In this document: positions 47,391-60,599 of the stretch, piece after piece
Numbering within the stretch: the first letter of the stretch is position 1
Layout: every line of letters begins with the position of its first letter
Position numbers and translations under genes: made by a program
Notes under the pieces: generated by a model
The model's input: the letters and a program-made list of their open reading frames with translations, nothing else
Told to the model about the DNA's origin: nothing
Databases searched by the model: none
Assembly: GCA_036925085.1 (NCBI GenBank)
Contig: JAUPFP010000015.1
Location: 4,588,426 to 4,652,425 of the forward strand
Direction of reading: 5' to 3'
Length of the DNA: 64,000 nucleotides
Source of the DNA: Brachycybe producta
Taxonomy: Eukaryota; Arthropoda; Diplopoda; Playtdesmida; Andrognathidae

Positions 47391-47712
47391 AAAGGCTAGT
47401 ACACACTGAGATACTTTGTTGCAAAACAATAATGTCGCACGGCTGTCGCATTACATCGTTGCGGGACAGAATCGAGAAACACGATACTGTCTCAAAACAT
47501 TGTTCCAAGACAACACCCTAAATTGGAAATTCTCCATAAGATTTAAAGTTAAAACGCAACTGAAGTCTGTGTTTATGTTTCAGAAAACATCCACACTGGA
47601 AATGTATACATAACATTGTATACGTGTTTTTCATTCTGATGGAAAAAAAGTTTCGAAACTGTCGCGAAACATTTATTTTGCCACAAAGTATCTCAGTGTG
47701 TACCAGCCTTAA
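47391..47712. mobile_element. ~320-bp element with terminal inverted repeats
   Basis: AAGGCTAGTACACACTGAGA and TACTTTGT at the left are mirrored by ACAAAGTATCTCAGTGTGTA and CCAGCCTT at the right. There is no coding potential beyond short symmetric frames. Confidence 0.85.
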
Positions 47713-50113
47713 CGGTAGGAATGTTGACGAAAAAGAACAAAAGACGAAGAAAAATTATAGGAATAGACGAGAAATTTAAACTCGGACCAAATTATTCTCT
47801 CTCTAAGTCATGCAAACTTTTTTAAAAGTTTAATTTGAGCCTGAAAAATAAAAGTAATTTTCGTCATATGTGGTTCGTTTATCATGAGCACTGCTGCCTT
47901 TTTTCTCTCTCTCTCTCTCTCTCTCTCTGTAATTACTATATTCTACTAGAAATATTATTTGGTTGTTTAAATCCTATTTGTCACAGGATAGAAATAATTC
48001 TAAGCTCCATTGTTAAGATTGATAGCTAGAGACTGCAGTAGCTAAAGGCCTACGTAGAGAATGCAAAAAAAAAAAAATAACGCAAAATGGGAGAAAGAAA
48101 GAAAAAGAGATGAAATATTGTATTAGTATCGAGTAGGATAAAAAGCAAAACGACAATCTCTCGTTTAGAGATCGAGAAGTTCGGATGAAAGAGTGAGAAA
48201 AAAACCCGCTTTCTAAATTCGTTCTGAAATTAAGGATGTTTGCATGGTTTTCTAATATTAACATTTCTGGTAACTACTATAATGCGCCACGCATTAACAC
48301 GTTAATAGCTCGCTGACACGTTAATAGCTCGCTGACACGACAACTAGCTCGCAACATGTTTACACAATGTGAGCTGGAAATAGAGCAACAAGAGTGTGTG
48401 TGGCACCTGCGTCAGGTGCCAAACTAAGACGTAACAAAATAACTAGAATGATAATTTACTAGCAGGGCGGGCGCCAGGTTTATTCTTACCTCGGGGCGCA
48501 AAATTAACTAGTTATGGGCTCTGATTTACTTCTAGCTAAACTAAGGTGACCAAATTACAGAAAGAAACTTTTGAGATTCAGAGTTCGTTTTTGCTCTTGA
48601 TCTTTAATAATTAAAAACCTAGAAAAACCATGGAATAAATAGATCAGAACCTTCATCAAAAGGATTAAAAGGTTGAATGGACCTTCATCAAAAGGTTGAA
48701 GAGATTGAATATGGACCTAAAAGAATCTATCCATGGTTCACAAGTCAGTTCCTTTTATTTTAAGTTAATTGTAGTAATTATGTCAAGGCTATAGCCCGAA
48801 TTTCACAACGACGTCCTTTTCTGATTTCTATTCAAATTATATACAAGACTATAAACGTAGCTTTAAAGTTAGTTCGCTTTTGAGACTAAACGACGCTTTT
48901 CAAAGCATCTAAATATATATATTATAAAAAAAAACTAAAAAGAACTCTGACCTACAGAGAATTCTTAAGAATTTAAATCATAGTTATTTATTTAAATCGC
49001 GATTTAAATCAACGTGATTTAAATAAATAAAAAATTGGGAACGAAATAAAAATCAAGTGATTTAAAAGCACATTTTGAATTTTTGTTTTTCTTATTTTTA
49101 TAAGTGATTTCTTTTTTCTCTCTCTCTTTTATGAAATGGATTTCTTAAAAGAATTTGCTCGTCAGTTGAATAAACAGACTGAACACTTTCTCATGCTTGA
49201 TAATCCAATTAATAAAAGAGTAATTTAAACAAAAATAATCATGATTTTAATCGACCCTGCCCATAGACGATTGTGGCTAAAAGAGTCGAGCCACTGAACT
49301 TCTACTTCGCGCTAAATTCCTTCTCAGTTACGCCGCAATTCAAAGTCCATACATAAACACAGTGACTAGCCTTTTAAAAAGAGAATTCAAGGTTCTCTTT
49401 ATAAAAATAAATAAATATAAAGAGTGGCAATAGGAATTAAAGAGAACCTTGAAGAGAGGCCCGACAATTACATTGACAAAACCCTAATTTATAAGGTAAA
49501 AAGTTTTACAACCGATAGCTAACTCTTGATTATATGGTCAATTCTGCAAAAACCATCCGTATAAAATCGGTACAAAACCATTAAATTCAACCGAACTTCC
49601 GATCCCAAACGATAATGGCAAGAAACAAAAGACAACCAGACCAACATTAAAACGGAACGACAACAAATTATGAAAAACTAGAAACGAAAAGCCCAACAAA
49701 CACAAAGAAAAATTCTAATTCCTATTAACTTTTAAAACAGAACTCTTGCATTTCAATATTTTAACGATGACATCTTGAAAAATAAACCCGTTTTATCATA
49801 GTTCGAAAATAGCCCACTACCGTATATATTTTTTCAATTTTTCACCACGATGAACCGGACTCGGGGCTCTGTTTCAAACTGCCATAAAATGTTTTATTTT
49901 GAAAGATATCGTCGGACATCTACTGCTGGCACATTCATTCTGTTCTTGACAGTTTTCTAATCGCTAACAAACTTGCTAATTTAAACCCCATTTAAAAAAA
50001 AAAAACGAAATAATAGATCAATGTTGAACTCGTTCAAAAAAAAAAAACGCATCACGAAACAATCAGAAAAAAAAGTAAAAATTGCATTTTTATATAAATA
50101 TAATAAAAGAAAC
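47713..50113. other. Non-coding DNA downstream of the Nudix gene
   Basis: Contains a (CT)n microsatellite near 47904-47928 and a direct duplication (ACACGTTAATAGCTCGCTG, about 48297 and 48316). It also has ATTTAAATC-rich inverted words near 48975-49025 and a dominant-family remnant near 49740-49960. No gene recognised. Confidence 0.45.
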
Positions 50114-53100
50114 TCACCCATTTGATGTATTAAAAAAATTGTGTACAGGCATATGCAACTTTTCCAAAATGTAACTGTAATTTGGTTCTGCGCAAAAAAA
50201 AAAACAATAGAAAAAAAAGCAAACAATGTCCGTAAAACCAAATCGTTCGCATTTCATCAAAACCCAGAGGGTCTCACCGTTTTGTGCCGTAATGTAGCCG
50301 TTACGTACTAAGAAATCGAGCGTCACGGGACAACTAGTCGTCTTAAATTCACTACATACAACTTTCTCCTTTAACTAGAAACCCATTAATTAGTTATTAC
50401 AACCTAACGATGCAACATTAGCGAGAAACAGTACTCTAGGAAAGACAAACTTACTTCTGCAATACTTAACAGTTGAAAATCTTCGACTTCACCGTCGGCA
50501 TTTGCAGGAACAAAATCGGACGGCAATTCGAGATCGAACACGAATTCCGTCTCGAGGAAAAGACCTCTATCATCTTCGAAATAAAACCTGTCAATCGAGA
50601 AAATGACTTCTTAAGTGAGACGATTCCTCTCGGGTTAATATGTTTAAGCCATTTTTAAACAGCCATTGCAAAATATACAGAAATTCTTTCGATTAGCAGC
50701 CGCTCGGCTTCTACGCAGGAGATTGTACAGCTTTTATGCCTTATTTCACGACTTCCTGGAAATGTATTTAAGAAATGTACAGCCTTAGCTTGGTGGCTTA
50801 GCAGCTCCCAATCGAAATAAAATACCGAAATATGTAAATGAAACAGGACAATAGAATACAACTCTTGTTTAATACTGCGTTTCAGAAACAACATTCAGAA
50901 TTAAATTGAAATGTTTTCGAAACTAGAAGTGCAACTTGAAATTCCTTAAGATTATTTTTATGTTGCTATCTTTTAAAAAAAAACTTTAATGTCAATTTTA
51001 AAGTCTAGATGTTCGTTTTTCACTCCAAGTTTGAGTAAAAACAGAATCGTTTCATAATGTTCACAAAAATTAAGAATTTCGGCTTTTACAAACTGCAATA
51101 AAAACCTTTTTCACAAAAAAAAAAAAAAAATAGCAACAAGAAATTCCGTTTTCAAAGCAAATATTATGAAGAAATTGAAGTGTTTTAGAAGAATAACTGA
51201 ATCCCATAAAATGATTTTCGTGTTAATATTTAAAATGAAACCTTTATGGCAATATTATTAAACGCCAAATTTCGTTTTTCCCTCCTAGTTGGATTGAAAA
51301 AAGAAACCCGTTTGATAACACTGAATAACTAAAAAATTTCGCCTTTTAAAACATCAATACAATATGAAAATGTCTGTACGTCACTCTTCTAGTTTTTAAA
51401 TCTTTTGAAATTTTTTTTTTTGAAGTTTCTTTTTAAAAAATCCAGAATAATCAGATTCAAAGTGACTTTTTAAAGTGAAACATAGTTTAAAATCAGTTTC
51501 GAAACTTTGAAATTTTGTTTTAATTTAAATTTTCAAAGAAAAACTCCTGAATAAGAAGAATATTGCCAATTTAGAATTTTGATTTGTAATTACTCTAAGG
51601 AAAACAATATTAAGTAAAAATCACACAATGTAAATAAAAAAAATCATAAAAAAGCAATTAAAACCTTTAGTTGTTAGTGAATAATTAAAATAACTAATCA
51701 ATTAAAGACATAAATAAATAAAATTAAATAAATTCAAATAAATAAAATAAATAAATTCAAATAAATAAATAGAGAAATAGATAAGCTGACTAACGTAACA
51801 GTTCCGGCCGGCATCAACCTCTCCATTAGATGAGGAGGAATCGAAGCTTCCTCTTCTGCTTCTTTTCGAACCGTATCCATGATACTGAATCCGACAGCGA
51901 CTCCTCCGCTCACCATGTTATCAAGTTTACCCGGCCACGTCTGTTTGTTATAAGCTCGCCTTTGAATCCAAACGGAATCACCGTTTTTGCTATCTCTTAC
52001 GTATCCGTTTATGTCGACTCCGTACTGTTTTATACCGAACAAACCTAATAGGAAAACAAACAAACAAACAGAGAAAACCTTCTTCAATCTTTAGAAAACA
52101 AACACGAAATAAAACGCGTTCTCGAATCTTAATAGTTACACGTGGCACACCGATCCATCTTCATGAGAGGCGTGTCTTCGAAGTTTGGCCTCACTTCGTA
52201 ACACTGAAACGAAACGGAGAATTAATTTCAGTATTTACGTGAAAATTCAGATGAAGAGGAGCAGAAATATAAGATCTTACTTCGTTCCTCCATCCCAGAA
52301 GTGTCCTAAGACACTTTTGTCGTCGTAATTCCTGTAGAACATCATTCACTTTCTCACTTCTCTGATCGTAAGTCTGTAGAGACGGATGAAGATCCACTCG
52401 ATCGTTACTTATCACGAACACTTGCGGAAACTTTATCAAATGATCCAATACGTCGGGACGAACGAGACCGACTTGACGATCCTCGATATATAACGGCTTG
52501 TATAACTTCCTCAGAGCTCCTAATAAAACGAAAAGTAACCACCATTAGCACTGAATTAGAGCCTAACCCATGATTTATTCGGTGTTTTTTTTCGTAATAA
52601 ATTAATATTACCATCAAAAACAGCAATAAAACAACGTTTAGAATCAATAGCTATCATTTAGATAATGTATTTTATTATTTAAAAGAAAAACGGTAAAAAT
52701 TTGCATATAAAACAGCCAAAAAGACAAAAACATCGCTTATCCGAACATAAACGGGTAGAAACTAATTCCATAAAAACGAATCAGATATTCGGATAAGCGG
52801 CGTTCATCCTATCGGCCATTAACATACGTTAAAAACAAAACGCAGTGTTTTTAAAACGAATAAAAATGGGTTTAAAACAAGCTCATCGCATACAATAACC
52901 TATCACAGGCTCATTTAATGACGATATCAAGGCTTAAAAATGTAAAACACACGAGATTTTAATGTTAAAAAGAGCGTTGCAAACTAATAAGATAAAAGGT
53001 GACATGACATCACATTTTTAAGCTAAAGATATTCACGTCACCGTTAACATCGGAAACAATTCCTAACACAACAAACAAGCGAAAACACCATATTGGTTCA

Positions 53101-53458
53101 CCCTAAGTCGATCGCATATAACGACGCTACAGGTTTGAAGCTCCACCCCATGTTTCAAATATTTACTGGGTGACTATAGGCTCATGTCTGTCCTATGTTA
53201 TGATAGGGGGTAATATCATGGCATGTAGGTTTCTATTAGCGTAATAGAAAGATGTAATGTCAATGTCAAAACAGACGAAAACAAAACCAATTCTGATCGA
53301 TTAACGGCTCTAATTTCAACGCATACACAAACTAGACTGTGCACGCACTAAAACACGCGATGAAAACAAATGAAAGACGTACCTGAATGGTTAATAAAGT
53401 CGAATTTCTTGACTAAAGTGAAGAGTAGATCCGACCACAATTTTCCTACGGCAGCCAT
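50114..53458 (-). CDS. Nudix hydrolase-like protein of the DUF4743 / thiamine-pyrophosphokinase-related type
   Basis: Seven exons (53458-53383, 52519-52281, 52203-52140, 52044-51795, 50587-50455, 50368-50278, 50187-50114) join in phase to about 308 residues. An N-terminal DUF4743-type region (KPLYIEDRQVGLVRPDVLDH) leads to the Nudix domain (FGIKQYGVDINGYV, WIQRRAYNKQTWPGKLDNMV). The Nudix box GGVAVGFSIMDTVRKEAEEE lacks the first Glu of the canonical GX5E, with Phe there instead, but keeps the EAEEE metal-binding core. Plant and fungal relatives recalled from memory also depart from the canonical box. Substrate is unknown; some relatives act on damaged thiamine phosphates. The stop codon overlaps a consensus donor (GG|GTGAGT), so a longer isoform cannot be excluded. 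Confidence 0.85.
50900..51470. repeat. Dominant-family MITE remnants in a Nudix-gene intron
   Basis: AAATGTTTTCGAAACTAGAA, TTTTTATGTTGCTATCTTTT and later GAAATTGAAGTGTTTTAGAA with mirrored CTCTTCTAGTTTTTAAATC. At least two degraded copies. Confidence 0.6.
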
Positions 53459-54914
53459 ATTTCAACCAGGTTTCGCTCCACGCCAAACAACACAGTGTTG
53501 CCAAGATAACACCACAAAAAAAATCAATACAAAGTACATTTATTATTGTTTTTTATCGTTATAGTTAACTCATTAATTATAAAAATCTTATAACAGTGTG
53601 AATATATTATTTAATGTTGTCATTTGTAATGTTTTAAAATAAAAACTAAAATCACTTGTTGAAAATTAAATTATCGTAAGATGTCGTGAAAAGTGGCAAC
53701 ACTGTGATCTCTGCAACGTCATTTTGGACAACTACCATGTAGCGTGTGTTACTTGTATTGGTCTTCATAAGTCACGTGAGTTATATTCGCCATTTTTGTT
53801 CCCTACTTTCTTACAGTTGGCCAACCTTATATACTACGTGGGCCACATTTATTTCATTTTATGTGAATTTTCTAACAAAAAATGCTTAGAAAGCGTTATT
53901 GCTTTTAATTATTCTAATTTTATTGTGTTAACTATATACTTTATTATGTATGTTTTCGATTATAAAATTAATATTTACTCGCGGGCCAACATTTGCATAA
54001 CGTTAATTTATATTAAATACAATAAAAAACATTTCATTGAAAATAAAAACTGAATAAATCAGTATTAAAATACGTATTTATAAAAAATACTTAAAAATTA
54101 ACAAAATTATATATTTTTTTAAATTTATTTATTCACTTTTAATATGTTTTTTTCAGTACACAATATTTATAGAATACTAGAAATAAACCATTTGTGAATA
54201 CAAACTATACTTTTTGTAATGATTATTTTTTTCAATTTGTGAACAGAAATTTATTTCATTTTGCAAATACAAATTAAAACAATTTTTCTATCGATTTTTT
54301 TTCTTCACTTTGACAATAAAAATTTAATATATTGTTTTCTCTCAATTTTTTCTTCTTCATTTTGTGAATAGAAATTAACGTAATTTTTGTATTGACTCTA
54401 CATGTAATAAAAAGAGTCGAAAGGAAGGAATTTGAGAATAATAAGTTGATAACGTCATGCAATAAAACAGAAGACAAAAAAGTTATAGATGGCCAAACAT
54501 CTATTATAGGATTTACACCAATAACACCTTCCAAATTATGCATACAAATTATTATACATAAAAAACGTTTTCCTTTTCTTCAAATATTATACAATTTCCA
54601 TAACATGAGTGTATTTGATAATTAAAACAACTGTGACCAATAGAGTAAACCAACCAGCAAATGAATTTTTTTTAAAAATACTATATTTCTATATAACAAA
54701 ATTGAACAACGCCAATAAGCAGCATAATTAAAAGCTGCCAAAAAAAATTAACAACTGTTACAGGGTAATAAGATAGTAATATCACAATTACAAAAGCACA
54801 TATAACAAATATAATAAAACATATAAAGCATTAAATGCTAAAAATAAGAGAAACATTTTATTTTTACTTTTATAAAACAAAAATAAACAGCATTAAAAGA
54901 TGGCTTTTAAAGTT
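53459..54914. other. Intergenic A/T-rich DNA
   Basis: A 109-codon A/T-rich frame on the plus strand (53724-54053) has no recognisable domain and is probably not a gene. Nothing else seen. Confidence 0.45.
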
Positions 54915-55243
54915 TAAACGTCTTTCGAACTCTGATTATTCTGTCTTTCAAGCGCAAAATTCAGAAAAAAATAGAAAGTGTTAATATAGAAGAAGATGTC
55001 AATCCCATAAGGGTATGATGTTGGTATCTGTCAAAATAAGCTTTTTAGATGAGTTTTAAAAGGATGAGCAGAAATAATATTTAATTTTTTTGTTTAAAAA
55101 AGTTTATTTTGAATGATGAAAAAAACTGTTGAAATGATTGATATATCCTTGCAGTTTCTAAAACACATTGAAGTCTCTCTTAATTTTGCTCTTTTGAAAG
55201 ACAGAATAATCAAAAGTTCGTTAAATCAGCTGTTCATACACCA
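54915..55243. mobile_element. Dominant-family MITE downstream of the BTB zinc-finger gene
   Basis: CGAACTCTGATTATTCTGTC and TTTCAAGCGCAAAATTCAGA on the left. CTCTTTTGAAAGACAGAATA and AATCAGCTGTTCATACACCA on the right. Both ends are recognisable. Confidence 0.8.
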
Positions 55244-55339
55244 TCTTGAACCGTGATTGAATGATTAAAACCAGCAAATAATATACGTAAAAAAAATTGC
55301 ACAATTAATAAGGCTTCACATAGAAAGCAAAATTTTTTC

Positions 55340-58300
55340 TTAAAAGAGAGCCATGAATGCGCTAAGACCACTAAAATCTGACGGATGTGGTAAATTTGGA
55401 GTTGACTGTGGATTAAGATTGTGCATTCCGGGCTGCTGTGCCCTCTGATCGAGACCTGTAGCAATATGGTGGTGAAAGGTCGGACCAGCAGTATGATAAC
55501 GAGGGTCGAATACCATAGTAGGTGGATGTTGACCACGAGCGACGGCGGCAACAGCGTGCGAATGAGAAAGAGGTGGACCTGCTGCACCAGAAACTGGAGG
55601 TCCTGCGTTCTGTTGCTGATTACCTTGCTGCTGACCGCTACCCTGTTGGTCACCACCAACTCCGGCAGCGGCGTTTGCGGCCGCTGCTGCTGCGGCCGCA
55701 GCCGCAAGAGATCTCGAAAGATCCGGCATTATGACCTTCGAATGAAGATCCATTGCAGTCGCCAAGTGATGAGTCGCCTGATGATCGTAAGAATAACTAG
55801 GTGAACTTTCGGACAACGTCGACGACGGAGTCGGAGTTTGAGACATCTGCTGCTGCGACTGTGGACCACCACCACCTTGTTGTTGACCACTTTGTGGTCC
55901 CGCATGATGTAAAACAGACTGATCTAACTCTGAGGCATTGCGCCCTGTTCCACCTCCACCTCCTCCGTAACATCCGGTAGTGTCGTACGGATGGTGATGG
56001 TGGTGATGATGGTGGTGGTGATGGTGAGGGTGTTGCTTACTGCTTGAAGAAGTTCCACCTCCACTATTCGTCCGAGGTTTACGAGGCTTGTATGGCGTCT
56101 TGGCAGTCGGATGAGCTCCGTGATGCTTCTGAGTGTGCTCCTTCAACTTGTCACGACGAGAACTGCTATAGTCACAGTGTTCGCACTTGATACAAAAAAC
56201 AAAAACGACGATAAGTTCGTATACGAACAATTTTTTCAAAAGAAGAACGTTCATTACTCTGCGTTTTAGAAGCAGATATAAAAAAAACTGAAAGTGTTTT
56301 AGTAACTAGATTAGTAAATGAATCATTTCAAATTATTTTCATATGAAGTGCAAACCGCTTCATACAAAATTGAAGAGAACGAAATATTTTTCCCGTTAAT
56401 CAAATTTAATAAAAATAATAATAAAAAAATAAGAAGATTTTTTTAATATTTAAAACTTATATCTTGGTTCTGTTTACTTTTTTTTAAATAGAAATCATTA
56501 ATTTAGGATTGCTTATTTTTCATATATATGTTAATATGTTATGTTTATGCAATGTGTGTAATAGGCAGAATTCCGGAAAACAAATTCGAAAAACTCAGCA
56601 TTTGTGTACGAAAAGGGTTTTCACAGAAGTTACTACCTCAAAAGTAATTTGGTATACAAGATCTTAAGAGCCTAGACACTTCAGCGTGCTGCATGACTTC
56701 ATATTCGCAATGTTAAGTGAAATGTAATGTGTCCAAAAACAGGGTCTCGAGTCTAGTCATCTTATGTGCCTTTAAACCGAATTTTTAACGATGATTTAAG
56801 TAGTAAACTCTTCTTGAATGATGTGTGGCCAGGTATTAATGGCGGTTTATTGCAATATTCAAAGGCGCTTTTATGTTATGCAATTTTGATTTATGCTAAA
56901 TTTCTTGACCCTTGTTAAAAAGCATTGATTTCAAAAAGGTCCATTGCTAGCCACCTTTTGGCTCTTTCGAAACATATTTCAGCTTTAAACTGTGTCTTAC
57001 GGCATGCCAAACTCTGAAAGGACTAGGCTCTTAATAATAAAAATATAACCAAGAAAATACATTTAAATCATATTGCTAAACACTTTCACTTTTTGTTTGT
57101 TTGTTGTTAAAGCTGTGTTGAAAAAAACATTAAGCAACAAGAGTTCTTCTAGTTTTTAATGACAAAACTTCAAAATCTTCAAAAATAGAAATTACTTTAA
57201 AAGGTTTCTCGTTCAGATGAATTCGTTCATGACGAACCAAATGACTCTTCTCGACAAAACCGCGTCCGCAGATGCCACATACGTGAGATCTTACGGCCGT
57301 GTGCGTCCTGTTGTGAGCCGCAAGTTGACTCTTCTTCGGAGACGAATACGAACACTCGGGAAAATCGCATCTGAAAACCTCTCCGGTGTGAATCCTCTTG
57401 TGTGCTATCAAATGAGACTGATACTTTGTGCTGAACCCACAAATGTCGCAAAGGAACGGACGCTGATCGTTATGAGTGGCCAGATGTTGATCCAAAGTAC
57501 CCTTCATGGCAAATGACCGACCACATACATGACACTTACAATTTAAAACGATTAATGCGCTCAAAAGATGACCACAAAAACCAAAGAAGAAGTAGTAGAA
57601 GAAGAAGAAGAGATCACCCCTCCATATCAAAGTCGACATTTCTGATTAGTAATTTACCTTAAAGAGACGTTCGCTCGAATGATTCCTCATGTGAGCCAAA
57701 AGATTGTTCTTCGTACGACAACGATAATCGCATTCCTGACATTTGAAAGGCCTCTCGTCCGTGTGTTTCAGCCGATGAGTTAAAAGTAACTGAATACGAT
57801 CGAAACTGAACTCGCAGTTGTCGCAACGGAAAGGAGGACCCTCGAAATGACGTTGCTTCATGTGAGTGTAATACTCACTGTTCCACTTGCAAGTAAACTC
57901 ACACAATCCACATCTGAAAAACGATCCCAAATTTAACTTATTCTGCTTGATGAAAACCTGTGTGAAACGCACTTGTAAGTGACATCACGACTGTGAGCTC
58001 TTGCTACGTGTTGTTCCAATCGAAGAACTCCGTTTGCAACGAATGAACAGTGAGGACACTTGATCCCTTCACGAATGACTTCCGGAGAACGACAGTCTTT
58101 CTTCCTTTGTACCATAACTCGGTCGTCGTCATCTTCGTCGTCCGAAGAATCGATCAACTCCACTTCACCTCCTCCTCCACCGTTTTCTTCTCTTTTATTT
58201 CGACGTCGGCCTCGTCCAGTACCACCACCGAGAATTCCGGCTCTTTTTAGCTGCCCATAAAGTGCCTTTTTGTGCGTTCGCTTCAAACGAACTACCTTCA

Positions 58301-60177
58301 ACTTACGACCTTTCGTGGTTGTGACGGTCGAACACGTTCCAACTTCCAGTTTCTGATTAAAACCACCAGCTGGATACAACAAAACGAAACAAAAAAATGG
58401 TAACCAATGAGGAGAAAATAACTAGATCCATTTAGAAATACGTTGAAAACGGTAACTGGACAGTGGACTCTCGGGTTAAACGAATCGACATCAATCCTCG
58501 TCAACTACGGGCTCATTTTCAATACTCGGAAACCAGAAAAGGGCATTTTTCAGTCAAAAAACGTGACTAGAGGCTACAGTTCTAGCCTGAGTATGAATAC
58601 TTTTCGATGCTAGTTTGACCTCTAATCTCAAACCCGTTTTTTTGACTGAAAAACAAACTTCTCTGGTTGCCTTATTCATAATAAAGCCACTAGTCGATTT
58701 ACGAAAACCCGTAAATTTGTCTTCATCTAATGTCGACTTAGAAAAACGAAAATCACCTAATTTTAGTTTGATCGGTTTGACTTTCTTTCCTCCCTTCTGA
58801 AGCAAAGCCGCTGGAATGACAGTTGTTCCGAGTAATTTCTTGTTACTCTTCTTATTCGACCCACCACCGCTCGAAGACGAAGTACCTCCGACAGTCCCTT
58901 TATTAGAAACCTTAGTCAGATCTGCGAGAGCGTGTTTACCGAGAGCCGTAACCGTGACTGGATCAAACGTCGGATCTCCTTCTCGTTCGTTCTGCGAAGG
59001 ACCACCGGTCTCCTAAATGAAATAAATAAACACACAATATTAAACCTAACGCTTAACAAGTAAAAGTGGATATTATAGTCACTTGAAGTCCTTCGATCGC
59101 AGTCGAGATGGCCATATTCAAGAAAGAATCGCTGTCGAAACTTCCGGCCGCTTCAGGTCCAAACTTTGCTTTCAATTCTTGATAAATAGCCGCATATTTC
59201 GGCAATTGGATCCCATTTTCTTCTAAACTCTGAAGAATAAAGTAAAAACATCGTGGATTTTGTTTGAAAAGTGGTTCCGTATCGATGTGCGAAGCAACGA
59301 AGTTTCTTTCGACGGCATGCCAATTGACGAAAGTCATCAGAGTTCTGAGATCTCTCTCTCGAAGACCCGGATTGTAAGCGACCCATTGAGAAGTGAACTT
59401 TATGAGACCGTCCTGCGAAATAAAACGAGAATTAAAGAGATTCCTCAAACCACAAAAACGTCTAATTATATACGAGACCTGCGGAACAGTCCAGTTCTTA
59501 TCGGACAGAAACTGTTCGACTTTATTGAGTTGACACTCAAGAAGTTCTTTCTGTTGCAAGACGTCCGAAACATGGTTCTGTATGAAAGTTGTGGCGTTCT
59601 TGACAAGCGCCGGCATAGAATATTTCTCTCCGAGCTCCTTGACGCTAAAACAGTTGGTGACGTCCAGATATCGGTCCAGATACTCAGCACAGTAACTCTT
59701 GAGTTTCGCCACCAGAAAGTGGTTCGCCAGTCTCAGAAGTTCAGCCACGTTCGATCTGTCTACGACCACGCTACCCGTGTACATGTAACCGAGAAGCTGC
59801 TGAAAAGCCTCGTGGTTCTGACAAGTGACCGTCAATCGTTCTCTCGCTGCTCTGTGAGTCTTCAGCACGGAATCAAAGTACGGCGAGCACGATGCCAGCA
59901 CGTTACGGTGCGCCTGAAACTGACGTCCGTGCACGTGAAGGACAACATCGCAGAATCTTCCGCTCTCCTTCTGAGCTCTCAGTTTTTCAAGGATCGTGTT
60001 GCCGTGTTGGTTTTCTGTGAAGTTCATCGCATTGTTGCTGTTGTTTGTTGTTGACGACGATGAAGTCGCTACTATTGCCGGTGGCGGTGGAGCCATATTG
60101 TTGCAATCGACAACGACAGACGTCGAAATGACCGACGACGCCGATGACGGTTCGACAACGACCGAAGTCGAAGACAT
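55340..60177 (-). CDS. BTB-BACK-C2H2 zinc-finger protein (ZBTB type), nine fingers
   Basis: Seven exons (60177-59479, 59412-59083, 59012-58703, 58369-57973, 57913-57658, 57534-57196, 56185-55340) join in phase to about 1,058 residues. The BTB domain ([49 protein letters not shown]) and a BACK region come first. A Ser/Lys-rich linker and an acidic run (SSDDEDDDD) follow, then nine C2H2 fingers from IKCPHC...H to [19 protein letters not shown]. The C-terminus is low complexity, with poly-His, Gly, Gln and poly-Ala. Such proteins are nuclear DNA-binding regulators that dimerise through BTB (family knowledge). The vertebrate orthologue was not identified. The first intron is only 66 bases and has no in-frame stop, so retention would add 22 residues. 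I chose the ATG at 60177 because the frame further up starts with GTG. Confidence 0.88.
56265..57195. other. Large last intron of the BTB zinc-finger gene
   Basis: A dominant-family fragment (TGAAAGTGTTTTAGTAACTA) lies at its 3' side near 56290. The rest is A/T-rich with no recognised content. Confidence 0.45.
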
Positions 60178-60422
60178 AATCGCTAAAAACCGCACGATAT
60201 GCTTAACAATTCACTTTTTCTCTTACGATTTACTTACGTTTCCCTCTCGGTTCGATTATTTTAAATAATTTAACGTGAATCTTGTTATATATTACGTCTT
60301 TACCTCTTTAATTTTGTACATTCTTGGCGGTTTCTTTTCTGTAAAAAGCTGAAAAAAACGGCAACAAAACCACAAAACGACGACCAAGTTAGCGAACAGA
60401 GTAAAAAAAAAAACAGATTTAA

Positions 60423-60475
60423 GATCGATCTTTTCAAAGTAGTCCGATCATATCGATATTTGAAAAGATCGATTA
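60423..60475. promoter_or_regulatory. Inverted repeat with a central TATCGATA upstream of the BTB zinc-finger gene
   Basis: GATCGATCTTTTCAAA and TTTGAAAAGATCGAT flank TATCGATA (60451-60458), about 275 bases upstream of the ATG. TATCGATA is the DRE core in Drosophila promoters. Use as a promoter element in this organism is inferred. Confidence 0.4.
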
Positions 60476-60599
60476 TTTAAAACCAATCTTTCAGTCATCG
60501 ATTTCCCCACAAAGATCGATACGCCCTAATTAAATTAACGCTAAAATTGGTAAATACATTCCCTTTTTAAATAAAAAATGAGCATATTGAGAATTAATT

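Noticed and set aside
53724-54053. 109-codon plus-strand ORF rich in Ile/Tyr/Phe
   Set aside because: Its composition is what A/T-rich DNA gives by chance. No domain, signal or conserved motif is visible.
54274-54625. Overlapping 89- and 77-codon ORFs on opposite strands
   Set aside because: Very A/T-rich, with no domain, splice partner or regulatory context. Expected by chance.
55234-55707. 157-codon minus-strand ORF
   Set aside because: An alternative frame of the low-complexity last exon of the zinc-finger gene. The competing frame carries the finger and continues upstream in phase.
59260-60054. 264-codon plus-strand ORF
   Set aside because: It is antisense to the BTB-BACK exons, whose coding sense on the minus strand is unambiguous.
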